Shown: positions 35,005 to 43,889, numbered from the stretch's first letter. The stretch: DNA of 64,000 nucleotides from Bradyrhizobium sp. WSM471 (GCF_000244915.1 NZ_CM001442.1:620001-684000), one strand, 5' to 3'. Numbers and translations are program-made. The notes: a model not told the origin generated them from the letters alone.

Positions 35005-35814
35005 CTATCGTTTTAGCTGTAGATGTGGCTGATACCACGGAAGCGAAGTCTTCCGCGCCTTCACTTTCGATGCAAACCTAGACTCGAATTCGGGGGTTAG
35101 CGTTTCGTACAATGCTGCAAGAGCTGGAGGGATCTTCAGTGCCTCCTTGTTACACTCACGCGTTAGTTTTGCCAGTGCGGTCGAGAACCAACTTACAAGG
35201 TCCGTTTCGCGGGATCGTTTCGCATCGAGGATCTTCCAGGAATGTCCCCACGCTTCCATCGCCGAAATGGCGCGGAACGCGTGGTCGTGATTCGTGAAGG
35301 CTCTCTCTTCTCCTCTATGAAATCGCCAGTTGCGTTCGTTTCTAAGCTGCGTCGAAGTGTCAAAGACGCTTTCAAGCGCCTGCACGACATTTGCAGGAAC
35401 GGCCTTTTTCCGGAGGGCTTCAAGTGTGCAGGCCCGAGGGTCCAAGCCACATTCAAAAACTTCATCCGTTAAGAGCAAGCAGCAATCAAAGACCGACACA
35501 AATCGCATAAGAAATGTATCTGTTGCTACCGTCAGCCACTCATACCGACTCAGCGGGAAGTCAAGGAACGAAATCGGAAGGTTTCGAAGTCGGAGCATCT
35601 TCAGTGCAACGTTGATCGATTCGACTCGTTGAACCAAGAAACTTAAGCGCCAGTAGACGCGCATTACATAAAGACAGTCAGGATGTCGGTTTAGCTGTTG
35701 GTTGTTGCTGAGGCCCAGCTCCAGCGGGATCGCCAAACAAAAAACACGCGCGATGAATGCGTGTTCGTCACCGATAATCCGCGCGGGCGTCGGTCGCCGC
35801 GTTCTTTTCGTCAT
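35005..35814 (-). CDS. Putative HEPN-type protein of the island
   Basis: Protein of 269 residues, mostly helical, no signal or membrane segment. Residues 161-166 read RNWRFH, and the surrounding text TQLRNERNWRFHRGEE fits the Rx4H (RNxxxH) catalytic motif of HEPN ribonucleases, at a place that would fall in the C-terminal half of the fold. The start is the ATG at 35814 (MTKRTRRPTPARII); the frame is open up to 35979 but lacks supporting composition. It is the first gene of the minus-strand island cluster, 94 bases upstream of the DGQHR gene, so it may be the effector of the set. The HEPN call is motif-based only. Confidence 0.7.
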   Translation of the reverse strand: MTKRTRRPTPARIIGDEHAFIARVFCLAIPLELGLSNNQQLNRHPDCLYVMRVYWRLSFLVQRVESINVALKMLRLRNLPISFLDFPLSRYEWLTVATDTFLMRFVSVFDCCLLLTDEVFECGLDPRACTLEALRKKAVPANVVQALESVFDTSTQLRNERNWRFHRGEERAFTNHDHAFRAISAMEAWGHSWKILDAKRSRETDLVSWFSTALAKLTRECNKEALKIPPALAALYETLTPEFESRFASKVKARKTSLPWYQPHLQLKR

Positions 35815-35942
35815 TTGCCGTGAACTCAAATTGTGTCCTCTGGTCGTCCAGAGGGCGTTGTTCAATCGCACAAAAGCAATACGGTAGCTCGTAGCGAGTA
35901 TTTGTGTCTGGTACAACTGACGTCGATCGCTGCAGCGCAAAC

Positions 35943-35972
35943 AAAAACGGCCGGATCTTCCGATCCGGCCGT
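35943..35972 (-). terminator. Rho-independent terminator of rpmB
   Basis: Perfect stem ACGGCCGGATC/GATCCGGCCGT (35947-35957 and 35962-35972) with a four-base loop. On the minus strand it is followed by TTTTT, a standard intrinsic terminator, 65 bases past the rpmB stop. It also marks the right edge of the low-GC island. The remaining bases 35815-35942 hold no gene but should include the island promoter. Confidence 0.9.
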
Positions 35973-36037
35973 CACGCAAAACTCTTCCGGCTAAACCTAC
36001 GCCTCGCGACGCAAGCCTTCACCCAATTCGAAAATTC

Positions 36038-36349
36038 TTAGCTCGCCTTCTTCGCCGGCGCGGGGGTCGGGCCGACCTTCTTCTGGATGGCGCGCTTCAG
36101 CTCGAGGGCGCGCGGCGACAGCACGGCGGCCTTGGCCTTGAGCAGGAAGGGATCGAGACCGCCATTGTGGTCGACGCTCTTGATCGCGTTGGTGGAGACG
36201 CGCAGGCGCACGTTGCGGCCCAGCGCTTCGCTGATGAAGGTCACGTTGACCAGGTTCGGCAGGAAGCGGCGCTTGGTCTTGATGTTGGAGTGGCTGACCG
36301 TGTGGCCGACCTGGGGGCCCTTGGCCGTCAATTCGCAGCGGCGAGACAT
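36038..36349 (-). CDS. rpmB: 50S ribosomal protein L28
   Basis: Ribosomal protein L28 of 103 residues, with the alphaproteobacterial opening [20 protein letters not shown] and the conserved [12 protein letters not shown]; a C-terminal extension ([14 protein letters not shown]) is usual in this group. The ATG at 36349 is preferred, although the frame is open to 36724. It is a single-gene unit with its own terminator downstream. Confidence 0.97.
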   Translation of the reverse strand: MSRRCELTAKGPQVGHTVSHSNIKTKRRFLPNLVNVTFISEALGRNVRLRVSTNAIKSVDHNGGLDPFLLKAKAAVLSPRALELKRAIQKKVGPTPAPAKKAS

Positions 36350-36542
36350 GGCAAAATCCTCAATCTTTCCCAACGATGTGCGGCCGCCATTCGGGGCGCC
36401 ACGGGCAAATTCTCTGTCCTTGCAGGGAGCGGGCGGACGTATAGGGGGGAAGCGGCGGGACGTCAAGGCGACGGGCCGTTTTTGGCCCGTCGTCCCGGGG
36501 CGCGCGAGAGCGCGAAACCGGGATCTCGAGCGGCATAAAGCG

Positions 36543-36646
36543 GTGTCATCGCCCGCGAAGGCGGGCGATCCAGTACTCCGAGAAAGCGCGGCTAGAGTCG
36601 AGGGGCCGCGGCGTACTGGATGCCCCGCCTTCGCGGGGCATGACAG
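36543..36646. repeat. Palindromic repeat family D, copy 1
   Basis: Arms GTCATCGCCCGCGAAGGCGG and GCCTTCGCGGGGCATGAC flank the centre, with inner TCCAGTACTCC and GTACTGGATGCC. A second copy is at 38251-38354. The text in front (36489-36535) holds an arm of another family, CCCGGGGCGCGCGAGAGCG. No gene is seen from 36350 to 36878. Confidence 0.85.
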
Positions 36647-36878
36647 CGGGGCATGACAGCAAGACATGACGGCGGCGGAGGTGGCGGGGTGAGGTGCGCG
36701 CTTCTGACCCGCCCCTATCACCAAAACGGCAATGATTATCGCGCCTTACCATCACATAAAGGGCGTATTCGCGCCCGAAGAGTGCAGTGGAGTTCCGGAC
36801 GCGGATAGGCCCGGACGCATTGCTTGGCGCGGTTTTTGGCTTAAGTAACAACCGTTCGCGCCCCGATTGGATTGTTTC

Positions 36879-37772
36879 GTGCTCACAACGCCTCATCTTG
36901 CGCCCGGCCTGTGCTCAACGGAGCTGCGCGCGAGCCATCCGCGCGCTGCCGGTCGCGGGCTCATGGCGGCCCTTTTCGGGCTGGTTTTGGCGTGGGCGGC
37001 GGAGCCCGCGGCGGCGCAGGGCAAGCTCGAGGCGCAATACGAGGCGACGCTGGCGGGCATTCCCGTCGGCCGAGGCGCCTGGAACATCGACATCCAGGAC
37101 GATGTGTTCGCGGCCGCGGCCTCCGGCGGCACCTCGGGGCTGCTGAAATCGTTCGCGGGCGGGTCCGGCACCGGCGCCTCGCAGGGCCGCGTGGTCAACG
37201 GCGCGCTGGTCGCGACCGGCTACCAGGCCTCCACCACCACCTCGAAGAAGACCGAAGAGATCCGCATCACGCTCGACAAGGGCAATGTGAAGGATTTTGC
37301 CATCCTGCCGGAGCCGCCGGTCGATCCCGACCGCATCGTCGTCACCGACGCGCATCGCCGCGGCGTCTGGGATCCGATGACGGCCTCGCTGGTGCGCGTC
37401 TCCGGCAGCGGCGACGTGCTGTCGGCGGACGCCTGCCACGGCAGCGCCGCCGTGTTCGACGGCCGCATGCGCTACGAGCTGAAGCTCGATTTCAAGCGCA
37501 TGGAGAATGTGAAGGCGGAGAAGGGCTATCACGGCCAGGTCGTGGTCTGCTCGCTGTATTTCGTGCCCATCGCCGGCTACATCCCCGACCGTCCCGTGAT
37601 CAAATATCTCGCCGCCCAGCGCAACATCGAGGTCGCGTTCGCGCCGATCGCCGGCACGCGCGTCCTGGTCCCGTTCTGGCTGAAAGTGCCGACCCCGCTC
37701 GGGCCGGCCATGCTGGAAGCCACGAGCTTCATCACCAGCGCCCAGCCGCCCAAGGTCGCGAAGACGCAGTGA
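36879..37772 (+). CDS. DUF3108-domain secreted protein
   Basis: Protein of about 297 residues with an N-terminal signal (LMAALFGLVLAWAAEPAAAQG, cleavage near Ala-Gln) and the DUF3108 pattern: LEAQYEATLAGIPVGRGAWNI, YELKLDF and CSLYFVPIAGY. Related proteins are periplasmic with a beta-barrel-like fold; no activity is known. GTG at 36879 is used; a TTG at 36867 and an ATG at 36963 (immediately at the signal core) are alternatives. It stands alone. Confidence 0.85.
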   Translation: MLTTPHLAPGLCSTELRASHPRAAGRGLMAALFGLVLAWAAEPAAAQGKLEAQYEATLAGIPVGRGAWNIDIQDDVFAAAASGGTSGLLKSFAGGSGTGASQGRVVNGALVATGYQASTTTSKKTEEIRITLDKGNVKDFAILPEPPVDPDRIVVTDAHRRGVWDPMTASLVRVSGSGDVLSADACHGSAAVFDGRMRYELKLDFKRMENVKAEKGYHGQVVVCSLYFVPIAGYIPDRPVIKYLAAQRNIEVAFAPIAGTRVLVPFWLKVPTPLGPAMLEATSFITSAQPPKVAKTQ

Positions 37773-37783
37773 AGCTCGCTGCC

Positions 37784-37860
37784 GTAGCCCGGATGGAGCG
37801 CAGCGCAATCCGGGGTTCTTTGCTTGGCCCCCGCATTACGCTCCGCTCCATGCGGGCTAC
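37784..37860. repeat. Palindromic repeat family B, copy 3
   Basis: GTAGCCCGGATGGAGCGCAG at the left and GCTCCGCTCCATGCGGGCTAC at the right (last base 37860), centre CTTTGCTTGGCCCCC. It directly follows the DUF3108 stop. Between here and 38250 I see no gene. Confidence 0.88.
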
Positions 37861-38250
37861 GAACCTGCCTTTGGGGTGAAAATAAACATCAATGATTTCA
37901 ACGACATCCCTACTGTGCATGGGGTTGTTTTCGCACTTTTGTTTTGGAGGGGGCTCGGGGTGCGGGAATCCATTTGACTCCTCCCCGATTCTGATTCGAC
38001 TCCGCGCCGTCCCCAGCTTTAACGAATCCGCCATCGAAACGTCGCTTGTGCGGCGGGGCAAAACTCCATCTAGTGCGAACCCAATAAGCCTCCCGCGACA
38101 TCTTGCGTGAACGGAACAGGACTCAAGAGGGAGTCACCGATTCGGCCGCGATTCGTTCTCAACTCGTTCCGAAGCTTAAAGCCAACGGGAAAAGCGTCGC
38201 AAAGTGAGACAGTTGCGCGGGATCTGGGGAAGGGCGCCGCATTCTCCGCC

Positions 38251-38354
38251 GTCATGCCCCGGCTTGACCGGGGCATCCAGTACGCCGCGCCCTCTCGGTC
38301 TGATCTGCGCCGCCTCTGGAATACTGGATCGCCCGGTCGAGCCGGGCGATGACA
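38251..38354. repeat. Palindromic repeat family D, copy 2
   Basis: Arms GTCATGCCCCGGCTTGACCG and CGGTCGAGCCGGGCGATGAC, inner CATCCAGTACGCC and ATACTGGATCGC. Same layout and length as the copy at 36543. It lies 84 bases before the helicase gene. Confidence 0.88.
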
Positions 38355-38437
38355 GCGGTGTGTGAGGCGAGCCCTTCGCGCCACCGCCCCAAAACAGCAC
38401 TGACATTCGCCCCAATCGCCATTACCTAATCCCCCAG

Positions 38438-41400
38438 ATGCCTTTTTCCTCCTCCCCCTTCGCTTCCGATCGGCTTCCCGGCGCCGGCGTCACTGCGGTG
38501 CTTGGTCCCACCAACACCGGCAAGACCCATCTCGCCATCGAGCGGATGCTCGCGCATCCCTCCGGCATGATCGGGCTGCCGCTGCGCCTGCTGGCGCGCG
38601 AGGTCTACAACAAGATCGCCGCGCGGGTCGGCCCCGATGCCGTCGCGCTCGTGACCGGCGAGGAGAAGATCAAGCCGAAAGCGCCGCGCTACTGGGTCTC
38701 GACCGTCGAGGCGATGCCGCGCGATCTCGACGTCTCGTTCCTCGCCGTCGACGAGGTGCAGATCGCATCCGATCTGGAACGCGGGCACGTCTTCACCGAC
38801 CGCATCCTCAACCGCCGCGGCCGCGACGAGACGCTGCTGCTGGGCGCTGCCACAATGCGCCCGATCATCGAGCGGCTGCTGCCCGGCGTCTCCATGATCA
38901 CGCGGCCGCGCCTGTCGCAGCTGGAATTCGCCGGCGACCGCAAGATCACGCGGCAGCCGCGCCGCACGGCGATTGTCGCCTTCTCGGCCGACGAGGTCTA
39001 CGCCATCGCCGAGCTGATCCGCCGCCAGCATGGCGGCGCCGCCGTGGTGCTGGGCTCGCTGTCACCGCGCACCCGCAACGCCCAGGTCGCGATGTTCCAG
39101 AACGGCGAGGTCGATTACCTCGTCGCCACCGATGCCGTCGGCATGGGCCTCAATCTCGACGTCGACCACGTCGCCTTTGCCTCCGACCGCAAGTTCGACG
39201 GCTACCAGTTCCGCCGCCTGACGCCGTCCGAATTCGCCCAGATCGCCGGCCGCGCCGGCCGCGCCACCCGCAACGGCACCTTCGGCACCACCGGTCGCTG
39301 CGGACCGTTCGAGCCCGAACTCGTCAATGCGCTGCAGAACCACACCTTCGATCCCGTGAAGGTTTTGCAATGGCGCAATTCGAAGCTGGATTTTGCTTCG
39401 CTCGGCGCGCTCCAGGTCTCGCTGAACCTGGCCCCCGGCCATGAGGCGCTGACGCGAGCGCCGATCGCCGAGGACATGCGCGTGCTCGACCACGCCGCCC
39501 GCGACGCCGAGGTGCGCGATGTCGCACATGGCAAGGACGCCGTGGAACGGCTGTGGGAGGCCTGCCAGGTCCCGGATTATCGAAAGCTGTCGCCGGCCGC
39601 TCATGCCGAGCTGGTGACGACGCTCTACGGCTTCCTGATGCGGAAGGGATGCATCCCCGACGCCTGGTTCAGGACCCAGATCGACCAGGCCGACCGCGTC
39701 GACGGCGATATCGACACGCTGTCGGCCCGGATCGCGCAGATTCGCACCTGGACCTTCGTCGCCAACCGTCCCGACTGGCTGAAAGACCCGGAACGCTGGC
39801 AGGGGATCGCCCGCGAGGTCGAAAATAAATTATCGGATGCGCTCCATGAACGCTTGACTGAGCGTTTCGTTGATCGCCGGACCAGTGTATTGATGCGCCG
39901 CCTGCGGGAGAACACGAGCTTGAATACGGAAATCGGCAAGACCGGCGAAGTCATCGTCGAAGGCCATGTCATCGGCCGCCTCGATGGCTTCACCTTTGCA
40001 CCGGATGCGGCGGAAGCTGGCTCCGATGCGAAAGCGTTGCAGGCTGCAGCGCAGGCCGTGCTCGCCGGCGAGATCAACGCGCGCGCCGAAAAACTGGGCA
40101 ACGCACCGGACGAGCAGTTCGTGCTGACCTCGGAAGGCATCATCCGCTGGACCGGTGACGCCGTGGCGCGGCTGTCTGCCGCAGAGGACGCGCTGCATCC
40201 GCGCATCCGCATCATCTCCGACGAACGCCTCACGGGCGCCCCCCGCGACAAGGTGCAGGCCCGGCTCGACCTCTGGCTCAAGACGCATATCGAAAAGCTG
40301 CTCGGGCCGCTGTTCGAACTCAGCAAGGCCGAGGACGTCACCGGCATCGCCCGCGGCATCGCCTATCAGCTCGTCGAGGCGCTCGGCGTGCTGGAGCGCC
40401 CGAAGATCGCCAACGAGCTGAAGGACCTCGATCAGCCCTCGCGCGCGACCTTGCGCAAATACGGCGTCCGCTTCGGCGCCTATCACCTCTATTTCCCCGG
40501 CCTGCTCAAGCCGGCCGGGCGCGCGCTGGCCGCGCTGCTCTGGGCGCTGAAGCAGGACAATGTCGATCCCTCGGCGTTGTCGGGCGCGCAGCATCTGGCG
40601 AGCTCGGGCCGCACCTCGTTCCCGGTCGACAAGCAGCTGCCGCGCGATGCCTATCGCGTGCTCGGCTACAAGCAGGCCGGCGAGCGCGCCGTGCGCGTCG
40701 ACATCCTGGAGCGCCTGGCCGATCTGATCCGTCCGGCGCTGGCCTGGCGCGAGAACGCGTCCGGCGAAAAGCCCGCCGGTGCATTCGACGGCCGCAGCTT
40801 TGTGGTGACGCAGGCGATGACCTCGCTCACCGGCTCGGCCGGCGAAGACTTTGCCTCCGTGCTGCGTGCGCTCGGCTATCGCATGGACAAGCGTCCGCCG
40901 CTGCCGGCAAAGCCGGCCGCAGCTGTTGCCGAGACGCCTGTTGTCGAAGCCTCCAGCGAAGAGACGCCCGCAACCGAAACGCCGGTCGAGGACGCCGCAG
41001 TTCCCGCGGACACCGCGATCGAAGCCGCCGCCGAGCCTGTGACCGTCGAAGACGCGCCCGGCATGGAGCAGCACGACGAGCCCGCGCCTGAAGAGCCGGC
41101 GCTTGAGGCTTCCGTCACGCCGGAAGACGCTCCCGGCATCGCGCCACCTGCGGAAGAGGCTGCGCCAACCGTTGAAGCTGCCGAAGCCGCTCCCGCCGAA
41201 ACCGCGCCTGCCGAAACCGCATCTGCGGAGACGGCTGCAACCGAAGCCGCAGCGTCGGCCGATGCGGCAGCACCTGTGGAGGCCGCGGCCACGCCGGCCG
41301 AGCCCGAGCTCATCGAGGTCTGGCGTCCCGCCGGTCGTCACGACGATCGCAAGCCGCGCCACGAGCGCCATCGCAACCAGCGCCATCACCAGCCGCGTCC

Positions 41401-41851
41401 GCAGGCGGCTGCTGAAGCAGGCGCCGCGCCCGCCGAAGGCGAAGCCCAGCCTGCCGCCGACGGCGAGAAGCGCGGTGAGCGTCATCGCCATGGCGGTCAT
41501 CGTCGCGATGGTGGCAGAGACTTCCGCAAGCCGCGCGAAGGTGGCGCCGAAGCCGCGCCGCGTCCCGAGGGCCGCGACGACAAGAACCGTCGCTTCGAGG
41601 GCAAGAATGGCGGCAACAAGGACCGCGACAACAAGGATCGCAACAAGGGCAAGTTCGGCGGCGATCGCGACAAGGGCCGCGACAACCGCGGCCGCGACCG
41701 TGACAAGGGCCGCGACCGCCAGGGCGGACCCTCGCTGCGTCCCTATGCATCGAGCGCCACCCCGCGCGAGCGCGATCGTCCGGTCGATCCGAACTCGCCG
41801 TTCGCCAAGCTCGCTGCGCTGAAAGAGCAGCTGTCTGGCCGCAAGGAGTGA
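38438..41851 (+). CDS. SUV3-like superfamily 2 RNA helicase
   Basis: Protein of 1137 residues. The helicase core has Walker A GPTNTGKT (23-30), a DEVQ-type box VDEVQIASD near 104, and motif VI QIAGRAGRATR near 270, which match the SUV3 RNA helicase family; the middle (about 390-840) carries the SUV3 C-terminal type region. The last 300 residues are low-complexity: an Ala/Glu/Pro-rich acidic stretch, then a basic run of Arg, Asp, Lys and Gly repeats near 980-1110. This tail resembles RNA-binding scaffolds of RNA degradosomes. The stop overlaps the start region of the S4-domain gene. Related mitochondrial SUV3 works with PNPase; inferred here. Confidence 0.9.
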   Translation: MPFSSSPFASDRLPGAGVTAVLGPTNTGKTHLAIERMLAHPSGMIGLPLRLLAREVYNKIAARVGPDAVALVTGEEKIKPKAPRYWVSTVEAMPRDLDVSFLAVDEVQIASDLERGHVFTDRILNRRGRDETLLLGAATMRPIIERLLPGVSMITRPRLSQLEFAGDRKITRQPRRTAIVAFSADEVYAIAELIRRQHGGAAVVLGSLSPRTRNAQVAMFQNGEVDYLVATDAVGMGLNLDVDHVAFASDRKFDGYQFRRLTPSEFAQIAGRAGRATRNGTFGTTGRCGPFEPELVNALQNHTFDPVKVLQWRNSKLDFASLGALQVSLNLAPGHEALTRAPIAEDMRVLDHAARDAEVRDVAHGKDAVERLWEACQVPDYRKLSPAAHAELVTTLYGFLMRKGCIPDAWFRTQIDQADRVDGDIDTLSARIAQIRTWTFVANRPDWLKDPERWQGIAREVENKLSDALHERLTERFVDRRTSVLMRRLRENTSLNTEIGKTGEVIVEGHVIGRLDGFTFAPDAAEAGSDAKALQAAAQAVLAGEINARAEKLGNAPDEQFVLTSEGIIRWTGDAVARLSAAEDALHPRIRIISDERLTGAPRDKVQARLDLWLKTHIEKLLGPLFELSKAEDVTGIARGIAYQLVEALGVLERPKIANELKDLDQPSRATLRKYGVRFGAYHLYFPGLLKPAGRALAALLWALKQDNVDPSALSGAQHLASSGRTSFPVDKQLPRDAYRVLGYKQAGERAVRVDILERLADLIRPALAWRENASGEKPAGAFDGRSFVVTQAMTSLTGSAGEDFASVLRALGYRMDKRPPLPAKPAAAVAETPVVEASSEETPATETPVEDAAVPADTAIEAAAEPVTVEDAPGMEQHDEPAPEEPALEASVTPEDAPGIAPPAEEAAPTVEAAEAAPAETAPAETASAETAATEAAASADAAAPVEAAATPAEPELIEVWRPAGRHDDRKPRHERHRNQRHHQPRPQAAAEAGAAPAEGEAQPAADGEKRGERHRHGGHRRDGGRDFRKPREGGAEAAPRPEGRDDKNRRFEGKNGGNKDRDNKDRNKGKFGGDRDKGRDNRGRDRDKGRDRQGGPSLRPYASSATPRERDRPVDPNSPFAKLAALKEQLSGRKE

Positions 41852-41855
41852 GCCC

Positions 41856-42143
41856 ACGACCGAGCGGCAGCGCATCGACAAATGGCTGTGGCACGCGCGG
41901 GTGGTGAAGGCGCGCACCTCCGCGGCCGAGCTTGTCGAGTCCGGCCATGTTCGCGTCAACGGCGCACGCGAGAAATCGCCGGGGCATGCGATCAAGGTCG
42001 GCGACGTGCTCACCGTTGCGCTCGATCGCACCGTGCGCGTCTTGAAAGTCACCGCCTTCAACGAGCGCCGCGGCGATGCCGCCTCGGCCCGTGTGCTCTA
42101 CGAAGAGCTCGGTGAAGGCCATCCGAATTCTCAGCGCAATTAA
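41856..42143 (+). CDS. S4-domain RNA-binding protein (HslR-like), non-canonical start
   Basis: Small S4 protein of about 95 residues: ERQRIDKWLWHARVVKART then SGHVRVNGAREKSPG are the complete S4 motif. No ATG, GTG or TTG occurs in frame before RIDKWLW. GGAG at 41845-41848 is seven bases before an ACG at 41856 (reading ACG ACC GAG CGG), the exact place where a start codon is expected. The first usual start in frame is the GTG at 41901, which would cut off the first S4 helix. The five bases after the helicase stop suggest translational coupling. HslR-type proteins bind rRNA on stalled 50S subunits. Confidence 0.75.
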   Translation, partial: TTERQRIDKWLWHARVVKARTSAAELVESGHVRVNGAREKSPGHAIKVGDVLTVALDRTVRVLKVTAFNERRGDAASARVLYEELGEGHPNSQRN

Positions 42144-42275
42144 TTGCGCTTTGAATTCATTTCTTGGTCGATCAAGCGCATAAAGCCGTCATGATCGGCC
42201 GTTCCTGAGCTTGCGGCGCCGGGCCATCCGCGCTACGCAAGCCGCGACTTTTAAAAGAGCTTTTCGGAGCGTTGG

Positions 42276-42614
42276 ATGACTTACGTCGTCACTGAAGCGT
42301 GCATCAAGTGCAAGTACACCGACTGCGTCGAGGTCTGCCCGGTCGACTGTTTCTACGAGGGCGAGAACATGCTCGTCATCCATCCTGACGAGTGCATCGA
42401 TTGCGGCGTGTGCGAGCCGGAATGCCCCGCCGATGCCATCAAGCCGGACACGGAACCGGGCCTGGAAAAGTGGCTCACGGTCAACGCCGACTACGCCAAG
42501 AGCTGGCCGAACATCACCCAGAAGAAAGAATCACCCGCCGACGCCAAGGATTTCGACGGCCTGGAGGGTAAGTTCGACAAATATTTCTCGCCGAACCCCG
42601 GCTCCGGCGACTAA
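42276..42614 (+). CDS. fdxA: 7Fe ferredoxin FdxA
   Basis: Seven-iron ferredoxin of 112 residues with one 3Fe-4S and one 4Fe-4S cluster. Cys residues are C9, C12, C17, C21 and C25 in the first block and four more in [12 protein letters not shown]. The C-terminal extension (about 55 residues) is the standard FdxA length. Electron carrier, essential in many alphaproteobacteria. ATG at 42276; the 132-base upstream gap shows no gene. Confidence 0.96.
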   Translation: MTYVVTEACIKCKYTDCVEVCPVDCFYEGENMLVIHPDECIDCGVCEPECPADAIKPDTEPGLEKWLTVNADYAKSWPNITQKKESPADAKDFDGLEGKFDKYFSPNPGSGD

Positions 42615-42681
42615 TTCGGGCCAAACTTAACCCTATTAGCGGCGATACCGCCGAAAACCAGCCCTTAAGACCCCTAAATCA

Positions 42682-42709
42682 TTGATTTTTGCGGGAAATG
42701 TGCTATATT
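42682..42709 (+). promoter_or_regulatory. Sigma70-type promoter of carD
   Basis: TTGATT at 42682 and TATATT at 42704 are spaced by 16 bases, giving a strong -35/-10 pair. Transcription would begin near 42716, 45 bases before the GTG at 42761. Predicted by sequence only. Confidence 0.6.
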
Positions 42710-42760
42710 GGGCACATTGAGCCGAACCCTGGTTAGCCCCGTCGGCCCCGTTGGGTTCCC

Positions 42761-43801
42761 GTGAAACCAAATGTCGAACAGGGGCGTGGCAGTTTCCGCG
42801 CGCAGGCTGTGTCACAGAAAACGCGTAAAAAGAGTACTTCAGCGAAGGCTTCCCATAAGGACGCCAAGAAAGTCGCCGCGGCCAGCCGTAGCGCATCCAA
42901 GGGTCGGACCGCGACGAAGGCGCCGGCTGCAAAGTCCTCGAAGAACAAAAGAAGCGCAATGCCTAACAAGACTGCCAAGCCGGCCGCGAAAGCGACCGTT
43001 GCCAAGCCTGTTGCCGCCAAGCCTGCCGCCAAGCCCGCTGTTACCAAGGCACCCGCTGCCAAGGCTCCCGCTGCCAAGCCCGCCGCGCCGAAGGCCCCTG
43101 TTGCGGCTGCTCCTGCCAAGGCTCCCGTCGCTGTCGCCAAGCCAGTCGTGAAGCCCGCGGCTGCTGCGCCGAAGGTCGAGGAAAAGAAGGTCGTGACCCA
43201 GCGTCAGGGCTTCAAGGCCAACGAATTCGTCGTCTATCCCGCTCACGGCGTCGGCCAGATCCTGGCCATCGAGGAGCAGGAGATCGCCGGCGCGAAGCTC
43301 GAGCTGTTCGTCATCAACTTCATCAAGGACAAGATGACGCTGCGCGTGCCGACCGCCAAGGTTGCCAATGTCGGCATGCGCAAGCTGTCGGAGCCCGCGC
43401 TGGTGAAGCGTGCGCTCGAGACCCTCAAGGGCCGTGCCCGCGTCAAGCGCACCATGTGGTCGCGCCGCGCCCAGGAATACGAAGCGAAGATCAATTCGGG
43501 CGACATCGTCGCGATCGCGGAAGTCGTGCGTGATCTCTATCGCTCCGAGTCGCAGCCCGAGCAGTCCTACAGCGAACGCCAGCTCTATGAAGCTGCGCTC
43601 GACCGTCTCTCCCGTGAGATCGCGGTGGTGCAGCACTCGACCGAGACCGAAGCGGTCAAGGAGATCGAGGCCCAGCTCGCCAAGAGCCCGCGCCGCACCG
43701 GCGCCAAGTCCGAAGCCGCCGAAGGCGAAGCCGATGCGGACGCCGAGGGCGATAGCGACGAGACCGAGGGCGGTGCCACCGTCGCCGACGAGGCCGCGTA
43801 A
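42761..43801 (+). CDS. carD: CarD family transcriptional regulator with H1-like N-terminal tail
   Basis: Protein of 346 residues. The C-terminal 190 residues are the CarD/CdnL domain: FKANEFVVYPAHGVGQILAI, IKDKMTLRVPTAKV and VRDLYRSESQPEQSYSER, which binds RNA polymerase and stabilises open complexes. In front are 145 residues of Lys/Ala/Pro repeats (AKPAAKP type), histone-H1-like and likely DNA-binding. The end is acidic (about 40 residues). Start GTG 42761 follows a good promoter; GTG 42809 and ATG 42959 are alternatives, and the long tail is Lys-biased throughout, which favours the longer form. Confidence 0.85.
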   Translation: MKPNVEQGRGSFRAQAVSQKTRKKSTSAKASHKDAKKVAAASRSASKGRTATKAPAAKSSKNKRSAMPNKTAKPAAKATVAKPVAAKPAAKPAVTKAPAAKAPAAKPAAPKAPVAAAPAKAPVAVAKPVVKPAAAAPKVEEKKVVTQRQGFKANEFVVYPAHGVGQILAIEEQEIAGAKLELFVINFIKDKMTLRVPTAKVANVGMRKLSEPALVKRALETLKGRARVKRTMWSRRAQEYEAKINSGDIVAIAEVVRDLYRSESQPEQSYSERQLYEAALDRLSREIAVVQHSTETEAVKEIEAQLAKSPRRTGAKSEAAEGEADADAEGDSDETEGGATVADEAA

Positions 43802-43830
43802 GCGTCTCGCGCGCTCATCGCAACCAATCA

Positions 43831-43859
43831 AAAGCCCGGCCGTTTGGCCGGGCTTTTTG
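43831..43859 (+). terminator. Rho-independent terminator of carD
   Basis: Stem AAAGCCCGGCC/GGCCGGGCTTT with a four-base loop (GTTT) and a T-tract, 30 bases after the stop. Confidence 0.92.
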
Positions 43860-43889
43860 TTTGGGGCGCCGGATGATCTTGCTCGGTTC

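Noticed and set aside
38107..38352. 81-codon plus-strand frame before the helicase.
   Set aside because: It runs through palindrome family D and has no family pattern or ribosome-binding site.
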